Assembly (NCBI RefSeq): GCF_001045465.1
Contig: NZ_LFND01000001.1
Location: forward strand, 310,001-374,000
Direction: 5' to 3'
Length of the DNA: 64,000 nt
DNA from: Chryseobacterium angstadtii
GTDB lineage: Bacteria > Bacteroidota > Bacteroidia > Flavobacteriales > Weeksellaceae
Shown here piece by piece: positions 44,977 through 54,273 of the stretch. A model generated the notes under the pieces. The model worked only from the letters and a program-made list of their open reading frames with translations. It had not been told where the DNA came from and made no database searches. Both the position numbers and the translations under genes were made by a program. How positions within the stretch are numbered: position 1 is the first letter of the stretch; each line of letters opens with the position of its first letter.

Positions 44977-45954
44977 ATGATACTTAATGTAATATTTTCT
45001 TTCAACCGGGCCTTACAGCTGGACTATCTGCTCCAGTCTTTTATCCAACGTTTTAAAGCGGATGCCAAGGTTGTTATTTTATACCATACCACCGGAGCCC
45101 ATCAGCAAGGCTATGACTTGCTGAAGAAAAAATACAGCCAACACTCAAATATATCTTTTGTAGAAAGAAAGCATGTGTTTTTTGATACCTCTTACATCCA
45201 TGCCCTTCATACAAAAAGAGACTGGGAGTTTTTCAAAGAAAAAAATCTGTTCAAAAAAAACGGCGACAATTTTAAAGGAGCTCTTCAGAGAATCATCAAA
45301 ACCAGCGGCTGTGAATTTGTTATGTTCTGTACGGACGACAGTGTTTTCTTTGAAGATGTGCATATCCCGGATGAAATTTTAAGCATTATAAGAAACAATC
45401 CCGAAAATGCGTCGTATAGACTTTATGTAGGGGAAAACCTGGAAGACTTCCCTAGCTATCTGGAGAAAAAAGACAATTATTATCAATGGGATTATTATGC
45501 AGACACCAATATTCACCATTGGTCTTATCCTTTTGCCGTAGACGGAACCATCTATCACTCCGAAGGACTGCTGAAGCACCTGAAACCTATTCCTTACCAT
45601 AACCCGGTTACCCTGGAAGACAAAGGATTCAGCTACATCAAATACCGTAAGCTTTTCCGCATCGGGATGAGCCCTATCAAGTCAGAATTACTGGCTACCA
45701 AACTGAACAGGGTTTCTGTAGACAGCCTCAACCCTACCCTGCATATCAAACCGGATTTTCTTAATGAAAAATTTCTGGAAGGATATACTCTGGAACTTAC
45801 GATTCCCGAACACGTAGATCAGTCCAGCATTGTTCCACCGGAAATCTTTCTGGTAAAAGGAGATGTGCGTGAAATGATTTATTCGATGGATGAGCAGGGG
45901 AAAAAAGTGCAGAGCATGCTCGGCATCGAGGGATCAAAAGAACAAATGGAATAA
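44977..45954 (+). CDS. Glycosyltransferase-like protein
   Basis: The product has 325 residues without a signal or membrane segment. It begins LNVIFSFNRALQLDYLL, like GT-A enzymes, and has FVMFCTDDSVFFEDV (about 115-130), where the DDS could serve as the metal-binding DxD. The usual GT2 sequence motifs are otherwise weak, and the middle has many Tyr/Trp residues (YYQWDYYADTNIHHWSYPF). The family is unassigned. It lies 58 bases after the ABC ATPase and 16 bases before the next transferase, so a sugar transfer role is likely. The acceptor and donor are unknown. Confidence 0.65.
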   Translation: MILNVIFSFNRALQLDYLLQSFIQRFKADAKVVILYHTTGAHQQGYDLLKKKYSQHSNISFVERKHVFFDTSYIHALHTKRDWEFFKEKNLFKKNGDNFKGALQRIIKTSGCEFVMFCTDDSVFFEDVHIPDEILSIIRNNPENASYRLYVGENLEDFPSYLEKKDNYYQWDYYADTNIHHWSYPFAVDGTIYHSEGLLKHLKPIPYHNPVTLEDKGFSYIKYRKLFRIGMSPIKSELLATKLNRVSVDSLNPTLHIKPDFLNEKFLEGYTLELTIPEHVDQSSIVPPEIFLVKGDVREMIYSMDEQGKKVQSMLGIEGSKEQME

Positions 45955-45970
45955 ACAGGTATCAATAGCA

Positions 45971-46867
45971 ATGGAGAATCCTTTAGTAACCGTAGTTGTT
46001 GTTTCCTATAATCATTCAAGGTTTATCAGGGAAAATCTGGACAGCATAAAAAACCAGACCTACAAAAACATTCAGCTGATTGTAGGTGATGATGCTTCTC
46101 CAGACCACTCGGCCGATGTGATTGAACAATGGCTGCAGGAAAACAGCTTTCCGGCAGAAAAAAACTTCCATACCAAAAACACGGGACTGGCCACCATGCT
46201 TAATGAATGTGTGGCGCTTGCCAAAGGAAAATACATCAAGCTGATTGCGGCCGATGATTTTCTTCACCCTGAAGCCATCGAAAAATCGGTTGAAAAACTG
46301 GAATATTCGGGAGAAGAATTCGGAATGCTTTTCACCAATACTCATACAATAGATAACGACAGCATTATCATTGACGATATTGCTGATTATGATACGTTAG
46401 GAAACGTTGATCCTTATGTTTTCAGAAAAGAACTGGTAAAAGGCAACAGAATAGCAGCCTTAACCGTAATGCTGAGAACGGATGTTTTAAAAGAAACAGG
46501 GAAATATGATTCCAGATTTACGGTGGAAGACTACTTTCGCTGGCTGAAAATCAACGAAAAATATTTAACGGCCTATATCCCTGAAAAACTGGCTTATTAC
46601 CGTTTACATCCTGAAAATATCTCAAAAGTAAAAGCAGAAAAAATAGAAATGGAAACCATTCTTCTTCAAATGATGTTTGATAAGGACGGTACCGTAAAAG
46701 AAAGGATTAATGTACAGACGCTGAAATTTTATCTGGAGGGAAGAAAATTTCCACCGGAATACAGATTAGCCTACAGTAAATATCCGTTTCATATCAAAAG
46801 ACTGAGCCTTGCTGTAAAAAACAGGCTCCCTCTTTCACTTTACAAACTTTTGAATAAATTTATTTAA
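45971..46867 (+). CDS. Family 2 glycosyltransferase
   Basis: The product has 298 residues. The frame extends to 45890 within the previous gene, but the ATG at 45971 gives MENPLVTVVVVSYNH, the normal GT2 start. The nucleotide-binding DDASPDHS and the metal-binding triplet region KLIAADDFLHPEAIE are visible, as is EDYFRWLKI with the likely catalytic Asp. It is a cytoplasmic or membrane-peripheral enzyme adding one sugar to the lipid-linked chain. It ends 4 bases before the next transferase. Confidence 0.88.
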   Translation: MENPLVTVVVVSYNHSRFIRENLDSIKNQTYKNIQLIVGDDASPDHSADVIEQWLQENSFPAEKNFHTKNTGLATMLNECVALAKGKYIKLIAADDFLHPEAIEKSVEKLEYSGEEFGMLFTNTHTIDNDSIIIDDIADYDTLGNVDPYVFRKELVKGNRIAALTVMLRTDVLKETGKYDSRFTVEDYFRWLKINEKYLTAYIPEKLAYYRLHPENISKVKAEKIEMETILLQMMFDKDGTVKERINVQTLKFYLEGRKFPPEYRLAYSKYPFHIKRLSLAVKNRLPLSLYKLLNKFI

Positions 46868-46871
46868 AAAA

Positions 46872-47744
46872 ATGAGCCCGAAAATTTCTGTCATAATCGC
46901 CTGCTACAATCAGGGTATTTACCTCGATGAATGCCTGCAGTCTGTAATGGATCAAACCTTTGCAGATTGGGAATGCATCATCGTGAATGATGGTTCTACA
47001 GATGAAACAGAAAAAATAGCCGGAAAATGGACCGGAAAGGATCCAAGATTTCAGTACATCTATAAAGAAAACGGAGGAATCTCTTCCGCAAGAAATGCCG
47101 GACTTGAAAAAGCGTCGGGTGCCTACATCCAGTTTCTGGATTCTGATGACCTGCTGGACCGGGAAAAATTCACCAAAAGCCTTTCCGGAGATAAAGAATA
47201 TCCTTTAATACTAAGCCAGTTCACCATTTACAAAAACAAAACGCATTATCCGGGTTACAACCGTATTGAAAAGGAGTTTGCTGCATTTGAAAGCATCGTA
47301 TTCGGGTGGAATCTTAAATTTACGATTCCTATCCACTGCGGACTGATTTCCAGGACGCTTCTTGAAGGTTTCAGGTTTGAACCAACGTTAAGCATCAATG
47401 AAGACTGGCTGATGTGGATTTATATTACCAGAAACAACCCTGAAGTTCTTCTGATTGATGAGCCGCTGGCCCATTACCGCAAGGAAGACGATAAAACAAG
47501 TTTATCATCAGATCCTTATAAAGTGATCCGCCAGAGAACCGCCATACTTCCCCTGTTAAAAAAATTATACGGTGAAGAGCTTCACGACAGGCTTGCCTAT
47601 CATATGATTGAAGTATACACCACCCAGCTTTCCCAGCTGAAAAATGAATTCAATAAAGCAACAGGCGGAAAAGTAGTTTCCGGATATCTTGCAATGAAGC
47701 GATATTACTACAACCTTTTACAGAAAAAACCGAAAAATACATAA
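46872..47744 (+). CDS. Family 2 glycosyltransferase
   Basis: The product has 290 residues with a clear GT-A core: MSPKISVIIACYNQGIYLDECL, VNDGSTDETE (nucleotide-binding Asp), GGISSARNAGLEKASG, and the DxD-like FLDSDDLLD. INEDWLMWIYI carries the candidate base. Compared with its neighbours it is closest to classical WcaA-type enzymes. It overlaps no gene and is spaced 4 and 3 bases from its neighbours, so translation is probably coupled. Confidence 0.9.
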   Translation: MSPKISVIIACYNQGIYLDECLQSVMDQTFADWECIIVNDGSTDETEKIAGKWTGKDPRFQYIYKENGGISSARNAGLEKASGAYIQFLDSDDLLDREKFTKSLSGDKEYPLILSQFTIYKNKTHYPGYNRIEKEFAAFESIVFGWNLKFTIPIHCGLISRTLLEGFRFEPTLSINEDWLMWIYITRNNPEVLLIDEPLAHYRKEDDKTSLSSDPYKVIRQRTAILPLLKKLYGEELHDRLAYHMIEVYTTQLSQLKNEFNKATGGKVVSGYLAMKRYYYNLLQKKPKNT

Positions 47745-47747
47745 ACA

Positions 47748-48674
47748 ATGACCTCATCTGTAGCCCTTTGCACCTATAATGGTCAGACTTATATTGCCGA
47801 ACAGCTGGAGAGTATTCTCAACCAGACCTGTCCGGTGTCTGAGATTATCATCTGTGATGACGGTTCTACGGATGGTACCCTGGAAATTCTTTCCGGCTAT
47901 GCAGAACGGTATCCCCAAATCATTAAGGTTCATCAAAACCCTGAAAATCTGGGCTATGTAGGAAATTTTGAAAAAGCCATGAGTCTGTGCAGCGGCGATA
48001 TTGTATTGCTGTGTGACCAGGACGACCGATGGCTTACAAATAAAACCGAAACCATTACGAAAATCTTTGAAAACCGTAATGACATCAATATTATATGCCA
48101 CAGTATAAGGCTTTTCGGAGATTCATTAAAAAGTTCCGATGAAATGATTTACTGGCATATTGAATCTTTTGATCCGGACGACTTTACACAACCCGAAGAT
48201 ATCATGAAGCGCCTGCTGTACCAGGGAAACCTATTTCCGGGAATGAGCATGGCTGTACGAAACAGCTTTCTAAAAGTCCATCTGCCTTTGAAAAGAATAA
48301 ATTCTGTGGTTATCCACGATTATGAACTTCTTCTCCTGGCTGCAGATCAAAACGCTATTTGGGTTGAAAAATCCGTTTTAGGAGAATACCGCATACACCC
48401 TAAGCAAAATATCGGCTATAAAGCATTTACTGAATTCTCTGTTTCCGGAAAGAAAACCTTTTCCAGAAAAGAACTTTTTACCGTATTCCAAAGATATCCT
48501 TTTGTAAAAAAAGTGATTTCCGGTTTACATCTCAATACCCAACTTGATGCAGGATATAAAGAGTACTGCCATCGGAAATACCAGGACTATCTCAAAAATC
48601 TCCCTCTTGTGGATCGTCTTGTGAACCGAATCAAAATGAAATACTATTTTCATATATTTGATTATCTGAAATAA
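47748..48674 (+). CDS. Family 2 glycosyltransferase
   Basis: The product has 308 residues. It has the GT2 motifs SSVALCTYNGQTYIAEQL, CDDGSTDGT and NLGYVGNFEKAM, and LLCDQDDRW as the metal site, a sequence typical of rhamnosyltransferase-like GT2 enzymes. VIHDYELLLLA holds the likely catalytic Asp. The C-terminus is basic and could bind the membrane. Donor sugar is not predictable. The next gene starts 73 bases on, a slightly larger gap than elsewhere in the block. Confidence 0.9.
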   Translation: MTSSVALCTYNGQTYIAEQLESILNQTCPVSEIIICDDGSTDGTLEILSGYAERYPQIIKVHQNPENLGYVGNFEKAMSLCSGDIVLLCDQDDRWLTNKTETITKIFENRNDINIICHSIRLFGDSLKSSDEMIYWHIESFDPDDFTQPEDIMKRLLYQGNLFPGMSMAVRNSFLKVHLPLKRINSVVIHDYELLLLAADQNAIWVEKSVLGEYRIHPKQNIGYKAFTEFSVSGKKTFSRKELFTVFQRYPFVKKVISGLHLNTQLDAGYKEYCHRKYQDYLKNLPLVDRLVNRIKMKYYFHIFDYLK

Positions 48675-48747
48675 CAAAACTCTTGACTTTAGGAAACCTT
48701 GAAACCCTGCAATTTTATAAGACACAATTAATGAAAACATTTAGCGT

Positions 48748-49416
48748 ATGATTATTGGAAATGGTATTATAGCCAATGCTGTAAAATCTTATGATACAAA
48801 CGATGTCGTCTTCTTTGCTTCCGGAGTCTCTAATTCCCTGGAAACAAGACCTTCAGAATTTGAAAGAGAATTGTCTCTTCTTAAAACCGTGATGAAAGAG
48901 CATCAGGAAAAAAAACTGATTTATTTCTCTACGTTAAGCATCCATGATCAGTCTAAACAGGACAGTCCGTATGTTCTGCACAAAAAAACCATTGAAGAAT
49001 ATATCAAAAACAATACAGAGAATTTTCTGATTCTGAGAATCGGTAATATTGTAGGAAAAGGAGGAAATCCCAACACCCTTTTTAATTTTCTGACTTCGAG
49101 GATTAATGAAAACAATACATTCACACTCCATTTAAAGGCCAGAAGGCTTCTTCTGGATATTGAAGATATTTCAAAATTTCTGGGTTCTCACCGTATGAAT
49201 CCGGAAAACAAAACCATCAACCTTGCTTTTCCTTATTATTATGATCTGAAAGAAATTGTAAAGGGCATCGAGAAAAGAACCGGGAAAAAGGCTTATTTCT
49301 CTGAAACAGATGAAGGTGATTTTTACCGGGTGGATTTTGATGAAGATATCGAGAAATTTTTCTCGGGAATACATCCGCAGGATTATCTGGAAACTTTAAC
49401 CCAAAAGTATATTTAA
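48748..49416 (+). CDS. Short NAD(P)-dependent epimerase/dehydratase-like protein
   Basis: The product has 222 residues, shorter than the ~300-350 usual for extended SDRs. The N-terminus IIGNGIIANAV looks like a Rossmann loop without the complete GxxGxxG. IYFSTLSIHD and SPYVLHKKTIEEYI supply the Ser and YxxxK pair of the SDR active site. LRIGNIVGKGGN follows the usual Arg/Asn region. The substrate-binding C-terminal part is reduced. It probably acts on a nucleotide sugar of this locus as an epimerase or reductase, perhaps as part of a heteromer. The short length leaves activity uncertain. Confidence 0.7.
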   Translation: MIIGNGIIANAVKSYDTNDVVFFASGVSNSLETRPSEFERELSLLKTVMKEHQEKKLIYFSTLSIHDQSKQDSPYVLHKKTIEEYIKNNTENFLILRIGNIVGKGGNPNTLFNFLTSRINENNTFTLHLKARRLLLDIEDISKFLGSHRMNPENKTINLAFPYYYDLKEIVKGIEKRTGKKAYFSETDEGDFYRVDFDEDIEKFFSGIHPQDYLETLTQKYI

Positions 49417-49423
49417 GAGTACA

Positions 49424-50374
49424 ATGCCTACAATTCACGTTATTATCGTTACATACAATGCCATGAAGTGGGCCGAAAGGTGTTTTACCAGTTTAAGACA
49501 TTCTTCCGTTCCCGTGAAATGCACGGTTATAGACAACGGATCTACGGACGGAAGCCAGGAATATATTCAAAAGCATTTCCCTGAAGTTGATTTTATACAG
49601 TCGGCCGAAAATTTAGGTTTTGGAAAAGCCAATAATCTGGGAATAGAAAAAGCATACCGGGAACAGGCCGATTTCTTTTACCTCATGAATCAGGACGCCT
49701 GGATTTTCCCGGACACCTTTCAGCATATGCTGGAAGTGTACAACAATGCTCCGGATCAAAGTACAATCGGTATTTTAAGTCCTATGCATCTGGATGGCAG
49801 TGAAAAAAAATTCGACATTCATTTCGAAAATTATCTGGCCAAAGATGTCAGAAACAACAGAATGTTTTCCGATGTGTATTTTGGAGAGGCAAAACCGTCT
49901 TACGAAATAAGCTTCGTCAATGCCGCCCACTGGTTTATTCCAAGAAATATCATTGAAAAAGTAGGCGGTTTCAATCCTTACTTTTTTTATGGTGCCGAAG
50001 ATTATGAGTACGTGAACAGAATTACGTACTTTGGATTAAAAATATGGGTCTGCACAAAGAGTAAAGTGGTACACGATGCTGTACAGTCTTTCCACAAAAA
50101 GCAGCCAAAAGATAAGGCCGAATTGCTGGCCAATACACGCCTTTCGATGAGAATGCAGCGGGAAACCAAGTATCTTGACCCGAATTACGATTATAATACC
50201 AAGAGAGAAAAAACAGCCATTCTTTCTTATATTTTAAAATTAAGTGCAAAAGGAAACCTCAACGAATCCAGGTTTTATCTGGATCAGTATTCCTACTTTT
50301 CAAAAAAATTTAAAGAGATAGAAGCGGCAAGAAAGATCTCAATGACTGGCAAACACCCTTTTCTCAATCTTTAA
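49424..50374 (+). CDS. Family 2 glycosyltransferase (paralog of 53310-54257)
   Basis: The product has 316 residues. The motifs are VIIVTYNAMKWAERCFTSL, VIDNGSTDGSQ, NLGFGKANNLGI, and the metal-site YLMNQDAWIF, as in WbbL-type rhamnosyltransferases. NAAHWFIPRNIIEKVGGF and EDYEYVNR follow. It is closely related to the transferase at 53310 over nearly all of its length, so one arose from the other by duplication. The 3.9 kb between the copies holds two other transferases and a membrane protein. Confidence 0.9.
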   Translation: MPTIHVIIVTYNAMKWAERCFTSLRHSSVPVKCTVIDNGSTDGSQEYIQKHFPEVDFIQSAENLGFGKANNLGIEKAYREQADFFYLMNQDAWIFPDTFQHMLEVYNNAPDQSTIGILSPMHLDGSEKKFDIHFENYLAKDVRNNRMFSDVYFGEAKPSYEISFVNAAHWFIPRNIIEKVGGFNPYFFYGAEDYEYVNRITYFGLKIWVCTKSKVVHDAVQSFHKKQPKDKAELLANTRLSMRMQRETKYLDPNYDYNTKREKTAILSYILKLSAKGNLNESRFYLDQYSYFSKKFKEIEAARKISMTGKHPFLNL

Positions 50375-50383
50375 CTGATTCCT

Positions 50384-51172
50384 ATGGAGAAATTACCTAT
50401 AAGCATCTGCATCCTCTCCTGGAAAACCGGAGGAACGCTGAAAAACACGTTAAAATCTTATAAAAAATACGGTCTTCTGGAGATGACTGATGATATTGTC
50501 ATCCTTTTTCAGGAAGTAAGTGAGCAGGATAAAAAAACGGCCGGAAAATACGGAATCAGATACATAGGACTGGATGAAAATATCGGGATTGGCAAGGGCA
50601 TGAAAATGCTGGCCGAAAACGCTTCCTCCGAAAACATTCTCTTTCTGGAACACGACTGGGAACTTATTGAAAACCGCGAGATGACCCTTTCACAGCTTAA
50701 AGGCGGTATCAGGCTTCTTAACGAGGGATTTGATGTGGTACGGTACAGAAGCAGACAAAATCCGGGATACCCGCTTATCTCTATCCGGCATAAAGGAAAT
50801 GAGCTGGATTACTATGACGACTGGCACGAATGCACCTCTCCTCACCTTTTGGAATCTCTCCACTGGCTGGATCCCGCAAAAGAATTTCCCGACAAAATAC
50901 AGAAGCAGGGTGAATACTTTGTTACGACATCCCGCTGGGCCAACTGGACCAACAACCCTTACCTTGTCCGAAAAGATTTTCTGCTGGGCAAAATCATCCC
51001 TTTTTCCGGGGAAACAGCTTCCCTTGAAAGAAATATTGCTCCGTGGTGGGTAAAGCAGAATTTCAAAATTGCACAGGGCGAAGGCCTTTTCAAACACAAT
51101 GATCTTACGAAGTACCCTAAGAAAAACATTATTCGAAAAATACTTAGTAAATTGAAAAATAAATTTAAATAA
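50384..51172 (+). CDS. Glycosyltransferase, GT2-like
   Basis: The product has 262 residues. It starts LPISICILSWKTGGTLKNTL, close to GT2, and ENILFLEHDWELIEN (about 85-100) could be the metal-binding site, with His-Asp replacing the usual DxD. The later part has WHECTSPHLLE, and GEYFVTTSRWANWTNNPYLVRKDF is Trp-rich. Similar proteins with LEHDWE occur as putative transferases in polysaccharide loci. The assignment to glycosyl transfer is likely but the substrate is unknown. It is 9 bases after the previous gene. Confidence 0.72.
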   Translation: MEKLPISICILSWKTGGTLKNTLKSYKKYGLLEMTDDIVILFQEVSEQDKKTAGKYGIRYIGLDENIGIGKGMKMLAENASSENILFLEHDWELIENREMTLSQLKGGIRLLNEGFDVVRYRSRQNPGYPLISIRHKGNELDYYDDWHECTSPHLLESLHWLDPAKEFPDKIQKQGEYFVTTSRWANWTNNPYLVRKDFLLGKIIPFSGETASLERNIAPWWVKQNFKIAQGEGLFKHNDLTKYPKKNIIRKILSKLKNKFK

Positions 51173-51182
51173 GCAGGACACA

Positions 51183-52145
51183 ATGAAAATTCTTTTCCAC
51201 GAGAATGAACTCAACTACCGCGGAACTTCCATCGCCTTGTATGATTATGCAGATTTCAATGAAAGATATCTTGGGAATGAATCGTTGATTGTATATGATA
51301 AAACTTCAAAAACCAATCATCCATTAGGCATTGAAAAATTCTCAAAACGTTTTCAGGTGTTCGGCTATTCCGATTTCAAAGAAGTAGATGATCTTATCCT
51401 AAAAAACAATATCGATCTGTTTTATGCCATAAAAAACGGGGATATCGACCAGATAGAGACTAAGGAGTGTAAAACCGTTATTCATAGTGTTTTCAAGCAT
51501 TTTGAACCTCACGGAGATGTCTATGCCTATGTTTCGGAATGGCTGAGTGAAGAAATGACAGGTTCCAAATATCCCTATGTTCCTCATATGGTCAATTTTG
51601 AAACAGGAACAGATCAGGATCTCAGAAAAGATTTACATATTCCTCCTCATGCAAAAGTATTCGGGTACTATGGAGGCCATGCCAGCTTCAACATTCTTTT
51701 TGCCCAGCAGACGATAGAAAAAATAGCATCCAGATACAAGGACATCTATTTTATTTTTATGGGTGTAGATCCGTTTGTAAAAAAAAGATGGTGGAAATCT
51801 GTTCCTTCCAATATTATTTTTCTGCCGCCCAGTTCAGATGTTCTCATGAAACAGAAGTTCATCAATACCTGTAACGCCTTGCTTCATGCCCGGGAAAGAG
51901 GAGAAACCTTCGGAATCACAGTCGCTGAATTTGCCATTAAAGGAAAACCTGTGATCGCATTTGCCAATCCTCCGGAAAAAGCCCATATCAGCCACCTCGG
52001 GGATAAAGCCTACTATTACCGCGATGAAAAAGAGCTTAGAAATATCCTTTTGGATGCAGATCTTCATGTATCTGCTGAAGAACTGTTCCGGAAGTTTCTT
52101 CCGCATCCTGTGATGGATACGTTTAAAAAAGTTTTTATTGATTAA
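51183..52145 (+). CDS. Glycosyltransferase, GT-B fold (GT4-like)
   Basis: The product has 320 residues. The N-terminal half (MKILFHENELNYRGTSIALYDYADF) resembles a Rossmann acceptor domain, with the short SEWLSEEMTG linker. The C-terminal half starts near VFGYYGGHASFN and has the nucleotide-sugar region LLHARERGETFGITVAEFAIKGKPVIA, equivalent to the E(x)7E motif of GT4 enzymes. It is the only GT-B type transferase in the locus. Its neighbours are a GT2-like gene and a polytopic membrane protein at 10 and 5 bases. Confidence 0.82.
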   Translation: MKILFHENELNYRGTSIALYDYADFNERYLGNESLIVYDKTSKTNHPLGIEKFSKRFQVFGYSDFKEVDDLILKNNIDLFYAIKNGDIDQIETKECKTVIHSVFKHFEPHGDVYAYVSEWLSEEMTGSKYPYVPHMVNFETGTDQDLRKDLHIPPHAKVFGYYGGHASFNILFAQQTIEKIASRYKDIYFIFMGVDPFVKKRWWKSVPSNIIFLPPSSDVLMKQKFINTCNALLHARERGETFGITVAEFAIKGKPVIAFANPPEKAHISHLGDKAYYYRDEKELRNILLDADLHVSAEELFRKFLPHPVMDTFKKVFID

Positions 52146-52150
52146 CAGAC

Positions 52151-53284
52151 ATGAAAACTAAAATAATTAATTATCTCATTAGCCTTGTACTGATCATTTA
52201 TTATTATGTCAGTATAACAACTACCTACTCTCTGATTGTCACTAAAAAAGGAGGCTGGTATCTTGGTGAATGGCTGATTAATTATCAGGATGGCGGTTTT
52301 AAAAGACGCGGATTTTTCGGGTCCTTATTTGTTTTCATCAATGAAGTTACCAGGGTCAACTTAGAATATATTGTCTTTTCTTTTTTACTTCTGGTGTACA
52401 CCTGGTTCTTTTACCTGCTCATCAGGCTTTTCCTGAAAGAAAAAAACAATCTTCTTGTACTGGCGCTGGTACTGCTTCCGGCAGGATTCGGTATGATGAT
52501 AAAGGATCCTACTATTGCGGCCAAAAAGGAAATCCTATTTTTTCTTTTATATCTTATCTATATCATATGCCTTCGTGCTAAAGTCACGATTAAAGATTAT
52601 GTGCTCACTTTATTTATCCTTATTGCTATTTTAACCCATGAGGCAGCATTTTTTTATCTGCCTTTTGTAGGCTTTGCCTATTTTATGAAGAATGAGGGTT
52701 CTGCTTTGGATAAATTAAGAAAGATCTTTTTTTATCAATTTCTTCCGGCTGTCATTACCATGCTCCTTCTGTACAAATTCGGTCTCAGCGTCAATACCGA
52801 AAATTCGGTGCTGTTTCTGAAAAACCACGGACTGGTATTTGATGAACTGGGAATTTATGAATACGATACCAATTACAATGTCCGAAGCTTTTATAAAGCT
52901 CATATATACTCCTACCAGACTTATGCTATAAGCGTACTGTTCGGATCTCTTACTTTTTTGATATACTGTAAACTGAACAGACTCAAAATCAATCCCGTAT
53001 TTCTGATTATTCAGACCACCTTTTTAATTCCTTTATTTTATATGGCTTTGGATTGGGGCAGATGGATCAATATATTTTTTATTTTATTAACTCTATATGT
53101 GGCTGCAGAAAACAAACTAACCCTGACAAGGAAAGGAGAACTCATTGCCATTATCGTGATCGTATTTAATCTTTCATGGAGAATGATGCTTAAAATAGAA
53201 GGCTTTTCCACTTTCCCTGCCTTAGATGCTTTTCTGAAGCAGGTCTATTATTTTGTGTACTATAAAATCATTAATCTGATATAA
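52151..53284 (+). CDS. Polytopic membrane protein of unknown function in the polysaccharide locus
   Basis: The product has 377 residues and roughly nine or ten hydrophobic segments, the first at about 8-30. Conserved-looking loops are NYQDGGFKRRGFFGS (about 45-60) and THEAAFFYLPF; ALDWGRWINI occurs near 295. The mix of a periplasmic Arg-rich loop and membrane helices is reminiscent of EpsG-like or GT-C type proteins. With an ABC exporter present, a Wzy polymerase would not be needed, so a role such as a membrane-bound transferase or chain modifier is possible. No family can be named with confidence. Confidence 0.65.
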   Translation: MKTKIINYLISLVLIIYYYVSITTTYSLIVTKKGGWYLGEWLINYQDGGFKRRGFFGSLFVFINEVTRVNLEYIVFSFLLLVYTWFFYLLIRLFLKEKNNLLVLALVLLPAGFGMMIKDPTIAAKKEILFFLLYLIYIICLRAKVTIKDYVLTLFILIAILTHEAAFFYLPFVGFAYFMKNEGSALDKLRKIFFYQFLPAVITMLLLYKFGLSVNTENSVLFLKNHGLVFDELGIYEYDTNYNVRSFYKAHIYSYQTYAISVLFGSLTFLIYCKLNRLKINPVFLIIQTTFLIPLFYMALDWGRWINIFFILLTLYVAAENKLTLTRKGELIAIIVIVFNLSWRMMLKIEGFSTFPALDAFLKQVYYFVYYKIINLI

Positions 53285-53309
53285 TCTGATCAAAAAATTA
53301 AAGTTGAAT

Positions 53310-54257
53310 ATGCCTGAGATACATATCATAATCGTTACTTACAACGCCATGAAATGGGCGGAGCGATGCTTCAGCAGTTTAAGAAAGTCTTCTGTTCCTG
53401 TGAAGTGCATTGTTGTGGATAACGGTTCTGCAGACGGGACACAGGATTACATCAAAAACAACTTTCCTGAAGTAGAATTCATTCAGTCTCAAACCAATCT
53501 CGGTTTTGGAAAAGCCAACAATATCGGTATTGAAAAAGCTTACGAAAACGGAGCCGATTTTTTCTATCTGATGAATCAGGATGCCTGGATCTATGAAAAC
53601 AGCATGGAAGAAATGCTGAAAGCATACAATTCTTATCCCAATAAAGACGAAATTGGAATTATCAGTCCCATACATATCGACGGGACAGAAAAATACCTGG
53701 ATATTTTCCTCGATCAGTATATCGCCAAAAATTACGAAAAGACCAGAATGATTTCAGATCTGTATTTTCAGACGCTGAAACCCTGGTACGAAATTCATTT
53801 TGTGAATGCCGCACACTGGCTTCTTCCCAAAAAAACAATAGAATCTGTAGGCGGATTTAATCCTTATTTTTTCCATTACGGAGAAGATGACGAATATGTA
53901 AACCGGGTTCATTTTCACAGGATGAAAGTATTATTGGTTCCGGGCAGCAAAGTGGTGCATGACGGTGTTCAGCTCCTTCATAAAATAGATTTTACAAAAT
54001 ATGAAGATGTCCGTGTTGAGATTAACGCCATGAATCCCAATTTACCCAACGGTCTTCATTTGGAAAAGAAATCTCTTAAACAGAGTATGTTTAAAAACCT
54101 CATCACAGGAAATATCGGCAGCTACAAAAAGTTGTCGGAAAAGTATAAAAAAATAGCATCCGAAAGTACAAGACTCAGCAGTCTGAGAAATCAGGTGATG
54201 CAGAAAGGACCGGTTTTTCTTAATCTGTCGTACATTAGCATAGACAAAAATAAATGA
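53310..54257 (+). CDS. Family 2 glycosyltransferase (paralog of 49424-50374)
   Basis: The product has 315 residues; the frame begins at a TTG at 53304, but the ATG at 53310 gives MPEIHIIIVTYNAMKW. It repeats the paralog's motifs: VVDNGSADGTQ, NLGFGKANNIGI, YLMNQDAWIY and NAAHWLLPKKTIESVGGF with DDEYVNR. The C-terminal parts diverge more than the N-terminal two thirds. It probably transfers a related sugar, or the same donor to a different acceptor. It ends 16 bases before asnB. Confidence 0.9.
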   Translation: MPEIHIIIVTYNAMKWAERCFSSLRKSSVPVKCIVVDNGSADGTQDYIKNNFPEVEFIQSQTNLGFGKANNIGIEKAYENGADFFYLMNQDAWIYENSMEEMLKAYNSYPNKDEIGIISPIHIDGTEKYLDIFLDQYIAKNYEKTRMISDLYFQTLKPWYEIHFVNAAHWLLPKKTIESVGGFNPYFFHYGEDDEYVNRVHFHRMKVLLVPGSKVVHDGVQLLHKIDFTKYEDVRVEINAMNPNLPNGLHLEKKSLKQSMFKNLITGNIGSYKKLSEKYKKIASESTRLSSLRNQVMQKGPVFLNLSYISIDKNK

Positions 54258-54273
54258 TGAAAAATAATACAGT

